Shown here: positions 44,700 to 52,955 of the stretch, in pieces
Layout: each line of letters starts with the position of its first letter
Position numbering within the stretch: position 1 is the stretch's first letter
Source: Lachnospiraceae bacterium
GTDB lineage: Bacteria; Bacillota; Clostridia; Lachnospirales; Lachnospiraceae
Assembly (NCBI GenBank): GCA_017509985.1
Contig: JAFWOE010000053.1
Span: 1 to 64,000 of the forward strand
DNA: 64,000 nucleotides
Direction of reading: 5' to 3'
Program-made: the position numbers and the translations under genes
Notes under the pieces: model-generated
The model's database searches: none
Told to the model about the DNA's origin: nothing
The model's input: only the letters and a program-made list of their open reading frames with translations

Positions 44700-46241
44700 T
44701 CAGCCTTCCTCCTTTCCGCCGTATTTCGTCATGAGAAGGCCGAGTTCTTCCTTGGTCACTTCTCTTGCGTCAACGATGCCGCTGACCCTGCCCCCGCAAA
44801 GGACCAGGATACGGTCGCAGAGTTCCAGAAGAACGTCCAGTTCCTCCCCGACATAAACGACAGCGGTCCCCCGCTCTTTCTGCTCGTTCAGCAGTCTGTA
44901 AATAGTATATGATGTATTGATATCCAGGCCGCGTACTGCGTAGGCGGTCATGATAACCGTCGGATCCGAAGAGATCTCACGTCCGACAAGGACTTTCTGG
45001 ACATTTCCGCCGGAAAGCTGCGCAACCGGGGTGGTGATGCTCGGAGTAACGACACCGAGGCTTTCCTTGATCTGTTCGGCCATCTCCCTGGGAAGTTTCC
45101 GGTTTGTGATGATGGAAGACCCTTCATCATAGGTCTTCAGCATCATGTTTTCATCCATACCCATCGACCGGACCAGACCCATGCCGAGCCTGTCCTCCGG
45201 AACAAATGCAAGATGGATGCCTGCATTGCGGATATCTCTCGGATTCATTCCGACCAGCTGCAGCTCCTTCTCCCCGTTTTCCCCGGGATAATATTTTATA
45301 CTGGTGCCGCTGATGGTACGCTGGAGGCCTGCAATGGATTCCAGCAGTTCCTTCTGGCCGTTTCCGGAAATGCCGGCAATGCCGAGGATCTCTCCCCCGT
45401 TTATATCAAAATTGATATCCGTGAGCACCCTGAGCCCTTCATGATTGATCACGGAAAGATTTCGAACCTCAATACGTTTTATGACATCGGAAGGAGTACT
45501 CCTTGCGATGTTCAGTTCTACTTTTTCTCCGACCATCATTTCCGTCAGCGAACCCTCGGTCGCTTCCGCTGTCAGGACCGAGCCGATAAACCGTCCTTTG
45601 CGCATAATGGCAACGCGGTCGGATATTTCAAGTACCTCTTTGAGTTTATGCGTAATGATAACAACGGATTTGCCGTCGGCCTTCATGTTCCGGATAACCG
45701 CAAAAAGCTTTTCAACCTCCTGCGGCGTAAGTACTGCCGTCGGCTCGTCCAGGATCAGATAATCCGCACCGCGGTAAAGAACCTTTACGATCTCCAGTGT
45801 CTGTTTCTGGGACACGCTCATCTCATAGACTTTCTGGTCCAGGTTCAGGTCGAAGCCGTACCGCTCGCAGATCTCGCGGGCTTTTGCCTTTACGGACCGC
45901 AGGCTGAATCTTCCCTGACTGTTTTTGTCGGTGCCGAGAGCAATGTTCTCCGTAGCAGTGAAAACGTCGATCAGTTTAAAGTGCTGATGGACCATGCCGA
46001 TCTTCAGATCATACGCATCTTTCGGAGAACGGATCTCGACCTGCTCTCCTTTGACAAAGATCGAGCCGCTGTCAGGAAAATAAATGCCGGAAAGCATGTT
46101 CATCAAAGTCGTTTTGCCGCTTCCGTTTTCCCCCAATAACGACAAAATCTCACCCTCGCGGATCGTAAGGGTGACGTCGTCATTGGCAATAATCGTTCCG
46201 AATGTCTTTGTGACATTCCGTAATTCTATGGCATTTCCCAC
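44700..46241 (-). CDS. nupO: Nucleoside-type ABC transporter ATPase with two nucleotide-binding domains
   Basis: This double-domain ATPase (513 residues) is of the NupO/YufO and RbsA-like type. The first domain is canonical (Walker A GENGSGKTT, then MSVSQKQTLEI and LILDEPTAVL). The second lacks a normal Walker A (ISGNGQKEL), and its Walker B region reads IMTAYAVRGLD where relatives have AxPTRGLD. One competent and one degenerate site is common in this family. It powers the NupP/NupQ permeases. Confidence 0.92.
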   Translation of the reverse strand: MGNAIELRNVTKTFGTIIANDDVTLTIREGEILSLLGENGSGKTTLMNMLSGIYFPDSGSIFVKGEQVEIRSPKDAYDLKIGMVHQHFKLIDVFTATENIALGTDKNSQGRFSLRSVKAKAREICERYGFDLNLDQKVYEMSVSQKQTLEIVKVLYRGADYLILDEPTAVLTPQEVEKLFAVIRNMKADGKSVVIITHKLKEVLEISDRVAIMRKGRFIGSVLTAEATEGSLTEMMVGEKVELNIARSTPSDVIKRIEVRNLSVINHEGLRVLTDINFDINGGEILGIAGISGNGQKELLESIAGLQRTISGTSIKYYPGENGEKELQLVGMNPRDIRNAGIHLAFVPEDRLGMGLVRSMGMDENMMLKTYDEGSSIITNRKLPREMAEQIKESLGVVTPSITTPVAQLSGGNVQKVLVGREISSDPTVIMTAYAVRGLDINTSYTIYRLLNEQKERGTAVVYVGEELDVLLELCDRILVLCGGRVSGIVDAREVTKEELGLLMTKYGGKEEG

Positions 46242-46379
46242 AAAAATGCCCTCCTCAGAAAAAGTAAGTCAAGCCGTTCCTGTTCGGGGATCCGGCTTTG
46301 CAAAAAGAGCTTCTATGCCCTTTATTATAAAATGTCCGACGGCGGGAACAACAGCTCCCGCCGCCGTGAACTTCAGCGA

Positions 46380-47726
46380 TCAGTCTGCGTCTTCTGTGAT
46401 CCCGTCGATACGAAGCGCAAAGTACGGGGCGCTGCGGATCGTGGATTCAGAGAAATATCCGTCCTGTACCGCCTCGACCTCCGGTCCTTCATAAACCAGT
46501 ACCGGAGAACCGGTGGACCAGTCATAATAGGAAGTATCGATCATTGCGGAATCGATATTCTTGCCTTCTACGGTAAATGTGGAAACGTCAAACACATGGA
46601 TGTCTCCGGATTTGATTCCGGCGATGACTTCATCCACTTTTTCTTTTGTTCCTTCCGCACAGGCAGGACCGAGATCCGTGATGGCAACTGCATCTGCTGC
46701 ATATCCGTCTGCCCAGTCAACCGCAATATCTTCGCCGGCGAGAAATGCCTTGAATGCGTAGGTATAGTAAATGGCCCAGTTGTTCGTTGCAGAAGTAAGC
46801 GCAACACTCGGTGCTGTCGCGAGCATATCCACGTTGTACCCGACGGAGAAGCACAGGGAGCCTTCACCGGAAAGCTTTTCGCACATTGCCGGAGCTCCGG
46901 TGGAATCCGCATGCTGTCCGATGATCACGCAGCCGTTCGCAACCAGAGCCTGCGCGGTAGCGGCTTCTTTATCAATATCAAACCAGGACTGGGTATATTT
47001 TACTTCCATTGCCACATTCTCGACAATGCTCTTGATTCCCAGATAGAAAGCGGTATAGCCGGAAACCACTTCCGCATAGTTGAATGCTCCGACATAACCG
47101 ATCTTGATGTTTCCGTCCTTATCAAAAGAGTTGGGGTATTTATCTGCGGTAAGTTCACCGGCGTCGATGAGTTCCTGAAGTTTTAAACCGGCAACCACAC
47201 CGGCAACATAACGGCTTTCATATACCTTTGTGAAAGCATTCTTGAGGTTCGGTTTTCCGCTGACTGCGGCAAAATCACCGGTCATGGAAAGGAAAGTCGC
47301 ATCGGAGAACTCGGCAGCCGCCTGATCCATATAGGTCTGGTGGCCGTAACTGTTTGCAAGAATAAGCCTGCATCCGCTTGCATAAAGATCCACAGCGGCA
47401 TCATAGCAGTCGGAATTCTCTTCTACCTTGTACTTCCAGAGAACATTTGCATCCGGAATGCCGTTTGCAGCCATGGCTGCCTTGATTCCTTCCATATGTG
47501 CTGCCGTATAACCTTCTGTCTCGTCGCCGACAAGGATGACACCGATCTTGACGTCTGCAGCTGCCTGGTTTGTCTCTGCTTCAGCCGGAGCCGAAGCTGC
47601 AGCTGAAGCGGAAGCTGCCGCGGCCGGTTCGGATTTCTGAGCAGCCGGTGCAGTGCCGGTGCTTCCGCACGCAGCAAGGCTCAATACCATCGCTGACGCA
47701 AGAATGATACCGATAAACTTTTTCAT
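46380..47726 (-). CDS. bmpA: BMP-family nucleoside-binding lipoprotein
   Basis: This extracellular substrate-binding lipoprotein of the basic membrane protein (PnrA/NupN) family starts at the ATG at 47726. That ATG gives a proper lipoprotein signal (LAAC box, Cys about 19) and follows AGGAG; the frame extends upstream into the promoter. About 448 residues, long for the family (usually about 350). After an Ala/Glu/Ser-rich linker come KIGVILVGDETEGYTAAH, KIGYVGAFNYAEVVSGYTAFYLG and a purine-pocket-like NNWAIYYTYAFKA region. It heads the four-gene operon and binds nucleosides, most likely. Confidence 0.88.
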   Translation of the reverse strand: MKKFIGIILASAMVLSLAACGSTGTAPAAQKSEPAAAASASAAASAPAEAETNQAAADVKIGVILVGDETEGYTAAHMEGIKAAMAANGIPDANVLWKYKVEENSDCYDAAVDLYASGCRLILANSYGHQTYMDQAAAEFSDATFLSMTGDFAAVSGKPNLKNAFTKVYESRYVAGVVAGLKLQELIDAGELTADKYPNSFDKDGNIKIGYVGAFNYAEVVSGYTAFYLGIKSIVENVAMEVKYTQSWFDIDKEAATAQALVANGCVIIGQHADSTGAPAMCEKLSGEGSLCFSVGYNVDMLATAPSVALTSATNNWAIYYTYAFKAFLAGEDIAVDWADGYAADAVAITDLGPACAEGTKEKVDEVIAGIKSGDIHVFDVSTFTVEGKNIDSAMIDTSYYDWSTGSPVLVYEGPEVEAVQDGYFSESTIRSAPYFALRIDGITEDAD

Positions 47727-47803
47727 TTTCTTTCTCTTTCTCCTATCTTTGGGATATTCTGATGAAGCAACCACGGACATGACTCCTGCCATGCCACGGA
47801 GGA

Positions 47804-47832
47804 AGTATACCATATTGAAAAATCACAGGCAA
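47804..47832 (-). promoter_or_regulatory. Promoter of the nucleoside transporter operon
   Basis: On the minus strand, TTGCCT (47827-47832), 17 bp and TATACT (47804-47809). The leader is about 70 nt, too short for a purine riboswitch, and none is seen. Confidence 0.75.
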
Positions 47833-47947
47833 GACAACTTATGGATATTTATTAAAAATCAGACACAAAATATAGTATTTGAACGAATTTTAATTACTCG
47901 CCGGATCAGACTGTTACAGTCATTTTAAAATCCTGTTAAAACTTTAT

Positions 47948-47978
47948 AAAAAAAGAAGCCTTCCTTCCGAAGGCTTCT
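47948..47978 (-). terminator. Terminator of murA
   Basis: A perfect 10-bp stem AGAAGCCTTC/GAAGGCTTCT with a U7 run on the minus strand, 45 bases after the murA stop codon. Confidence 0.92.
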
Positions 47979-48024
47979 GACAATCCGATAATAATAGCTT
48001 CACCGTATACGGATCCGGATAAGA

Positions 48025-49317
48025 TCATCCGGCCCTGAAGATAAACCTCTGAAGTTCGCGTTCTGTACGGATCTTTTTGATCTGGCCGCCCAGAGAAGCA
48101 AGTTTAACTTCAAAATCCTCATATCCGCGCTGGATATAACCGATTTCATCGATCACACTGAAGCCTTCGGCCGAAAGAGCGGCGATAACCAGGGCTGCGC
48201 CTGCCCGAAGATCCGTAGCGCTGACCCGTGCGCCGGTAAGTCCTTCCACACCTTCGATGATCGCCGTAGTGCCTTCCACTTTGATCCTGGCACCCATGCG
48301 GGCCAGTTCATCGGCGTACTTGAAACGGTTCTCAAAAATACTCTCGGTTATAATACTCGGTCCGACAGCCGTTGTCAGCACTGCTGCCATCTGCGGCTGC
48401 ATGTCCGTAGGATAGCCGGGATAGGGCTGTGTTTTGATATTGGTCCTCCCGACCCTGCCTTTGGCGCTGACACGGACGGAATCATCAAACTCTTCGACCT
48501 GGCAGCCGATCTCCTGAAGTTTGGCGGTGATCGCCTCCAAATGCTTCGGGATCACGTTCTTGATAAGGATATCGCCCTTTGTGGCAGCGGCTGCCATCAT
48601 ATAGGTCCCTGCTTCGATCATGTCGGGTACTATGGAGTACTCGGACCGGTGGAGCTTTTCGACTCCCTTTATACGGATCACTTCCGTACCGGCGCCTTTA
48701 ATGTTGGCACCCATACTGTTCAGGAAGTTCGCAACATCTACAACATGAGGCTCTCTCGCAGCGTTCTCTATGATCGTATTTCCTGAAGCCAGGGTCGCGG
48801 CCATCATGATATTGATCGTCGCACCGACCGAAGCCATATCCAGATAGATATGCGCGCCGTGAAGGTTTTCGGCAACAGCAATGACTGATCCGTACTGGAT
48901 CTTAACATCGGCGCCAAGCGCTTCAAATCCTTTGATATGCTGATCGATCGGACGGCTTCCGATGTTGCAGCCTCCCGGAAGCGGAACGACGGCCCTCTTG
49001 AATTTTCCCAGAAGAGCGCCTAAAAGATAATAGGAAGCACGAATCTTTTTAATTGATTCATACTCTACGTTAATATCTGATATAGTTGAACCATTGATCA
49101 GAACGGTGTGCCGGTCTCTTTTTGTGACCGAAGCACCGATATTTGAAACTGCACCCAGCAGTGCGGAAATATCACTCACATCCGGCATGTTTTCCAGCAG
49201 AACAGGCTCATCTGCCATGATGGCTGCCGTAATAATGCCCAAAGCCGCGTTCTTAGCTCCCCCGATCGTGACCTCCCCGACGAGCGGGTTACCCCCCTTG
49301 ATCACGTACTGTTCCAT
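48025..49317 (-). CDS. murA: UDP-N-acetylglucosamine 1-carboxyvinyltransferase
   Basis: MurA performs the first committed step of peptidoglycan synthesis by adding enolpyruvate from PEP to UDP-GlcNAc; it is the target of fosfomycin. It has 430 residues. The start GGNPLVGEVTIGGAKNAAL and the active-site loop PLPGGCNIGSRPIDQH with the catalytic Cys (fosfomycin-sensitive type) are clear. Firmicutes often have two copies; this one, alone between two terminators, could be either. It has its own promoter (49386-49414). Confidence 0.96.
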   Translation of the reverse strand: MEQYVIKGGNPLVGEVTIGGAKNAALGIITAAIMADEPVLLENMPDVSDISALLGAVSNIGASVTKRDRHTVLINGSTISDINVEYESIKKIRASYYLLGALLGKFKRAVVPLPGGCNIGSRPIDQHIKGFEALGADVKIQYGSVIAVAENLHGAHIYLDMASVGATINIMMAATLASGNTIIENAAREPHVVDVANFLNSMGANIKGAGTEVIRIKGVEKLHRSEYSIVPDMIEAGTYMMAAAATKGDILIKNVIPKHLEAITAKLQEIGCQVEEFDDSVRVSAKGRVGRTNIKTQPYPGYPTDMQPQMAAVLTTAVGPSIITESIFENRFKYADELARMGARIKVEGTTAIIEGVEGLTGARVSATDLRAGAALVIAALSAEGFSVIDEIGYIQRGYEDFEVKLASLGGQIKKIRTERELQRFIFRAG

Positions 49318-49385
49318 ATATTCACCTCAAAACGGATCCGCAATAATGAACGGTTCCGTATTATCTCTTTTTCTGAATTAGAGCT

Positions 49386-49414
49386 ATTTTACATCATATT
49401 CACACTTTTGTAAA
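49386..49414 (-). promoter_or_regulatory. Promoter of murA
   Basis: On the minus strand, TTTACA (49409-49414), 17 bp and TAAAAT (49386-49391). It lies about 70 bp from the ATG. Confidence 0.7.
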
Positions 49415-49480
49415 CCTTTCGGTAAAAAGTGATGGAAAAATGAGCTCGGACCTGTTTATATACTGCTTTCCGTACATAAA

Positions 49481-49510
49481 CATGCATGCGGACAGTTATC
49501 CGCATGCATG
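49481..49510 (-). terminator. Terminator of the VOR operon
   Basis: A perfect 12-bp stem CATGCATGCGGA/TCCGCATGCATG with a 6-nt loop is followed by TTTATG on the minus strand, just after the gamma subunit stop. Confidence 0.8.
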
Positions 49511-49522
49511 ATATTAAACAGC

Positions 49523-50050
49523 TTATTTACAATACAGTTCAAGTGCTGCGATATTGCCTGGAAGGAATTTTTCCTTCCTGCCGGAAAACATCTTTTCGAT
49601 CTGATGCTTCACGGTTTCTTTCTTGCAGCAGCCGGTCTCCGCAAGGATCGCTCCGAGCATTACGATATTCGCGGCACGGGGATTGCCGATCTCTGCAGCC
49701 TTATCGTTGGCCGGTATCTCAATGATTTTAACATCGGTCCGGGTTGACGTTTCCGGAACAATGGAACTGTTGATAAAAATCATTCCACCCGGAACGACCA
49801 TTGACTCGAATTTCCGAAGAGAGGGCAGGTTCATAACGACCAGGACATCCGCTTCGTTGATCAGAGGGCAGCTGATCCTTTTATCCGAAATAATAACGGT
49901 ACAGTTGGCTGTTCCGCCTCTCATTTCCGGTCCGTATGAAGGAAGCCAGGTTACTTCATTTCCTTCGTCCATACCGGCCTTAGCGATCATCTGACCGATG
50001 GTCAGAGCGCCCTGTCCGCCGCTTCCGGCGAAAAACATTTTCTTTTTCAT
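49523..50050 (-). CDS. vorC: 2-oxoacid:ferredoxin oxidoreductase gamma subunit
   Basis: This gamma subunit has 175 residues, with the FAGSGGQGALTIGQMIAKAG start and the ATWLPSYGPEMRGG-like motif (TWLPSYGPEMRGGTANC). It completes a four-gene complex (ferredoxin, alpha, beta, gamma) that decarboxylates 2-oxoacids to acyl-CoA with ferredoxin. The naming as VOR follows the alpha subunit; close relatives are KOR and IOR. The start lies 2 bases after the beta subunit stop. Confidence 0.9.
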   Translation of the reverse strand: MKKKMFFAGSGGQGALTIGQMIAKAGMDEGNEVTWLPSYGPEMRGGTANCTVIISDKRISCPLINEADVLVVMNLPSLRKFESMVVPGGMIFINSSIVPETSTRTDVKIIEIPANDKAAEIGNPRAANIVMLGAILAETGCCKKETVKHQIEKMFSGRKEKFLPGNIAALELYCK

Positions 50051-50052
50051 CG

Positions 50053-50796
50053 TTAAAAGCCCTCCGGAGTCTTAAAATTTTTGACCGGATAATAATCCAT
50101 AACGTCTTCTGAAACGTATTTCAGCGAATCGACAGGCGTCAGTCCCCAGTTGGTCGGACAGGAACTCAGGATCTCAACAAAAGTAAAGCCAAGGCCTGCT
50201 TTCTGGATCTCGATCGCCTTACGGATGACCGCTTTGGCCTTGCGGACATTGGCAGGATTATTCAGTACGACACGTTCGACAAATACTGCACAGTCGATCT
50301 GGGAAATGATCTCGCACATCCGAAGAGGTAATCCGGCCTGTTCTACGGTACGTCCGTCTACACAGGTAGTGGTTCGCGCACCGATCAGCGTGGTCGGGGC
50401 CATCTGACCGCCGGTCATGCCGTAAATCCCGTTATTGATAAAGAATGTGGTGAATTTCTCTCCGCGGTGCGCCGCATGGATGATCTCGCCGGCACCGATG
50501 GATGCCAGGTCGCCGTCGCCCTGATAGGTGAACACAATGCGGTCCGGGTGGATCCTGCGGATCCCGGAAGCGATCGCAGGTGCACGCCCGTGCGTGGATT
50601 CGCACATATCAATATTCATAAAGTTATGGGCATTGATGGAACAGCCGATCGGGACAACACCCATGGTGTTTCCGAGCTCTCCTTTTTCCTCAAGCACTTC
50701 CATAATAAGGCGGTGGGCAATGCCATGCGTACAACCGGGGCAATAGCTGGTATCGACCGGAAGCATTCCGACGGTAGGTTCAAAAACGGTCTTCAT
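50053..50796 (-). CDS. vorA: 2-oxoacid:ferredoxin oxidoreductase beta (TPP) subunit
   Basis: This subunit binds thiamine diphosphate and a cluster. It has 247 residues with CPGCTHGIAHRL near the N-terminus (a Cys pair of the cluster), the TPP motif GDGDLASIG (about 94-102), and NNGIYGMTGGQMAPT. It joins directly to the alpha subunit gene (0-base gap). The reaction is the oxidative decarboxylation of branched-chain 2-oxoacids to acyl-CoA, and the reverse carboxylation is also possible in anaerobes. Confidence 0.93.
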   Translation of the reverse strand: MKTVFEPTVGMLPVDTSYCPGCTHGIAHRLIMEVLEEKGELGNTMGVVPIGCSINAHNFMNIDMCESTHGRAPAIASGIRRIHPDRIVFTYQGDGDLASIGAGEIIHAAHRGEKFTTFFINNGIYGMTGGQMAPTTLIGARTTTCVDGRTVEQAGLPLRMCEIISQIDCAVFVERVVLNNPANVRKAKAVIRKAIEIQKAGLGFTFVEILSSCPTNWGLTPVDSLKYVSEDVMDYYPVKNFKTPEGF

Positions 50797-51873
50797 TTAT
50801 TTCACCTCCTCGAGAGCTTTTAAAGCACGTTCCATGACTTCAATGGAAGTCGGAACAATGCCGCCGGTCCGGCTGATCAGGCTTACCGGCCATCTGCCGG
50901 CCACCGCTGTTCTCACGTCTTCGATCATCTGACCCATGGAAAGCTCCGTAGAGATCACGATCTTTGTTTTATCGGTTATCGCATCAAAAGCAGCATTCGG
51001 GAAAGGCCACAGGCTGATCGGACGGATCACGCCGGCCTTAACGCCCTTTTCTTCAAGAAGCTCGCAGGCTTCCACACAGATCCGGGCCATCGTTCCGAAA
51101 GCAACAAATACGATCTCGGCATCTTCAACGTTTATATTCTTATAACGGACCAGCTCTTTTTCCGCTTCCGCATATTTTTCAAACATATGAAGGACATGGT
51201 TCTCCAGAACGTCCGGCTGCAGGCGGAGGGAGAACACGACATTTCTGCCCTCGTGATGATCCGTCCCGGTAATCGCCCACGGAACATCCTTAGAGATCTC
51301 ATCCGATCCCTTGATCGGCTTTGCCGGCGGGAACTCGACCGGTTCCATCATCTGGCCAAGCATGCCGTCCGCAAAAATGACGACCGGATTGCGGTACTTC
51401 TCGGCAATATCGAAAGCTTCATAAATCAGGTCTACGCTTTCCTGTATATTCGCCGGTGCAAACACGGGGATCTTCACGTCGCCGTTATATCCTCCGCGCG
51501 TGACCTGGAAATAATCTGCCTGACCCGGCTGGATGCCGCCGACACCGGGGCCCCCGCGGGAAACGTTCATGGCAACGATCGGCACTTCGCAGGAACAGAT
51601 AAATCCGAGTCCCTCCTGCATCAGTGCAAAGCCGGGAGAACTGGTCGAAATGAATACTCTTCCGCCGGCCGCCGCCGCGCCGTATGCCATATTGACTGCA
51701 GCCAGTTCGGATTCGGCCTGAATAAAGCTTCCGCCTGCTTTGTGCAGTTCGTGGCTCATGTATTCCGGGACCTCATTCTGCGGAGTGATCGGATAGCCGA
51801 AATAGCAGTTGCAGCCGGCGCGGATCGCAGCCTCTGCAAAAGCTTCATTTCCCATCATCAAAACTTTGCTCAT
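50797..51873 (-). CDS. vorB: 3-methyl-2-oxobutanoate:ferredoxin oxidoreductase alpha subunit
   Basis: This alpha subunit has 358 residues and matches the VorB group best: GNEAFAEAAIRAGCNCYFGYPITPQNEVPEYM start, then FIQAESELAAVNMAYGAAAAG and the NVSRGGPGVGGIQPGQADY loop. These mark the pyruvate/ketoacid-binding and TPP-side regions. Assignment to branched-chain rather than 2-oxoglutarate or indolepyruvate substrates rests on overall resemblance and on the aminotransferase and acyl-CoA synthetase genes upstream. Start at an ATGA overlap with the ferredoxin gene. Confidence 0.88.
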   Translation of the reverse strand: MSKVLMMGNEAFAEAAIRAGCNCYFGYPITPQNEVPEYMSHELHKAGGSFIQAESELAAVNMAYGAAAAGGRVFISTSSPGFALMQEGLGFICSCEVPIVAMNVSRGGPGVGGIQPGQADYFQVTRGGYNGDVKIPVFAPANIQESVDLIYEAFDIAEKYRNPVVIFADGMLGQMMEPVEFPPAKPIKGSDEISKDVPWAITGTDHHEGRNVVFSLRLQPDVLENHVLHMFEKYAEAEKELVRYKNINVEDAEIVFVAFGTMARICVEACELLEEKGVKAGVIRPISLWPFPNAAFDAITDKTKIVISTELSMGQMIEDVRTAVAGRWPVSLISRTGGIVPTSIEVMERALKALEEVK

Positions 51874-52106
51874 GCTTCCCCCTCCTCTAACTCATAGATG
51901 CTGATGCAGCAGTCCGGGCACATTGTCGCACAGCTCTGACAGCCGATACACTCTTCCATATCCGTGATGCCTGCAGGATGATACCCTTTTGCATTCACAC
52001 TTTCATCCAGATGAATGATCTTTTTCGGGCAGAAAGAAATGCAAAGCTCGCAGCCTTTGCATTTTTCCCTATTAAAAAGGATCTTGAATCTTCTTTTTGT
52101 AGCCAT
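51870..52106 (-). CDS. vorD: Two-cluster ferredoxin-like subunit of VOR
   Basis: This 78-residue delta subunit has two 4Fe-4S motifs: CKGCELCISFCP (about 17-28) and CIGCQSCATMCP (about 55-66). It passes electrons from the oxoacid reaction to ferredoxin. It is first of the four-gene VOR operon, overlaps vorB by 4 nt, and follows a strong promoter (52173-52201). Confidence 0.93.
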   Translation of the reverse strand: MATKRRFKILFNREKCKGCELCISFCPKKIIHLDESVNAKGYHPAGITDMEECIGCQSCATMCPDCCISIYELEEGEA

Positions 52107-52172
52107 GTCAGCAGACTCCTTTTTTCTTTCAAAGAAGAATTAATGTGTTGAATTTTATTCACATAAAACATA

Positions 52173-52201
52173 ATTATGCAAACATCATACCTTTTTGTCA
52201 A
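52173..52201 (-). promoter_or_regulatory. Strong promoter of the VOR operon
   Basis: On the minus strand, a perfect TTGACA (52196-52201), 17 bp and CATAAT (52173-52178). The -35 and part of the spacer overlap the last codons of the upstream ATPase gene, so VOR can be made separately from the ATPase and fusion genes. Confidence 0.85.
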
Positions 52202-52940
52202 GGTAAGAATCCCTCATATACATCCCGATCCGGAAGATTTCCGAAACCGAAAGCATTTCTTCACCGGCCGCAATGCGCCTTTCCAGTTCATCCGCTGCCG
52301 TATCCATCGCGCAGGCAGCCAGAGCCGGAATCCCGGATCTTTCCGATACCTGCTTCGTGAATGACCATCCCTCCAGTACGTCTTCCGCCGTCGTATAGCG
52401 GATCATATGCGCATTGGAAATCAGTCCGGTAACGCTAAGGCCGGTCACCGCCTGTGCATCTTCGATCTGCTGAAGGGCTTTTTCCACGGTATCGGTCCCG
52501 GGCCTGCGGCAGTTGACGACACTCAGCAGCTGGTAATCGTTTTTAAAATGCCGGCTGAACTGATTCAGGATACGTGCTCCGGCCTGGTCGCCGCCGCAGT
52601 CAGCTATGACCCTGCAGTCTTCGTTCTGGATCGGGGCCAGGATCGAAGCGCTGATGACCTGAAGTTCAGACGCGTTTTTTCCGTCATAAGGATCCGAATA
52701 CACAGCGATTCCTGCCGCGTTCAGCTCGGTCTGACGTTCCCTGCTTCTGAAATAAGGGTTTTCTATATCCAGATCGACCAGGGCCAGGGAAGATTCCTTC
52801 ATGCATCCTGGCTCGGATCCTTTCTGTTTTGCCAGCGCAAAAGCCAGCGAAACGGCAAACTCCGTCTTTCCGCTTCCGAAATGGCCAGTCACGAGGATCC
52901 TCCTGGATCCTCTGCACATCTGTTGTAAAAATGATGCCAT
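52185..52940 (-). CDS. P-loop ATPase of unknown function in the VOR locus
   Basis: This 251-residue protein has Walker A GHFGSGKTE (about 19-27), an ALVDLDIENPYF strand that resembles the switch I region of SIMIBI (MinD/ParA/CobQ-like) ATPases, and an ADCGGDQAGARIL Walker B-type region. No deviant KGG lysine is present. The rest is alpha/beta without a named domain. It lies 16 bases after the TIM-barrel/acyl-CoA synthetase fusion and directly before VOR, which suggests a shared role. A cofactor or cluster-handling activity is only a guess. Confidence 0.65.
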   Translation of the reverse strand: MASFLQQMCRGSRRILVTGHFGSGKTEFAVSLAFALAKQKGSEPGCMKESSLALVDLDIENPYFRSRERQTELNAAGIAVYSDPYDGKNASELQVISASILAPIQNEDCRVIADCGGDQAGARILNQFSRHFKNDYQLLSVVNCRRPGTDTVEKALQQIEDAQAVTGLSVTGLISNAHMIRYTTAEDVLEGWSFTKQVSERSGIPALAACAMDTAADELERRIAAGEEMLSVSEIFRIGMYMRDSYLDKKV

Positions 52941-52955
52941 ATGCCTGGTCCCTGT

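Noticed and set aside
47727..47832. Purine riboswitch before the nucleoside-binding lipoprotein
   Set aside because: The leader from the predicted start to the ATG is only about 70 nt and lacks the two conserved loops.
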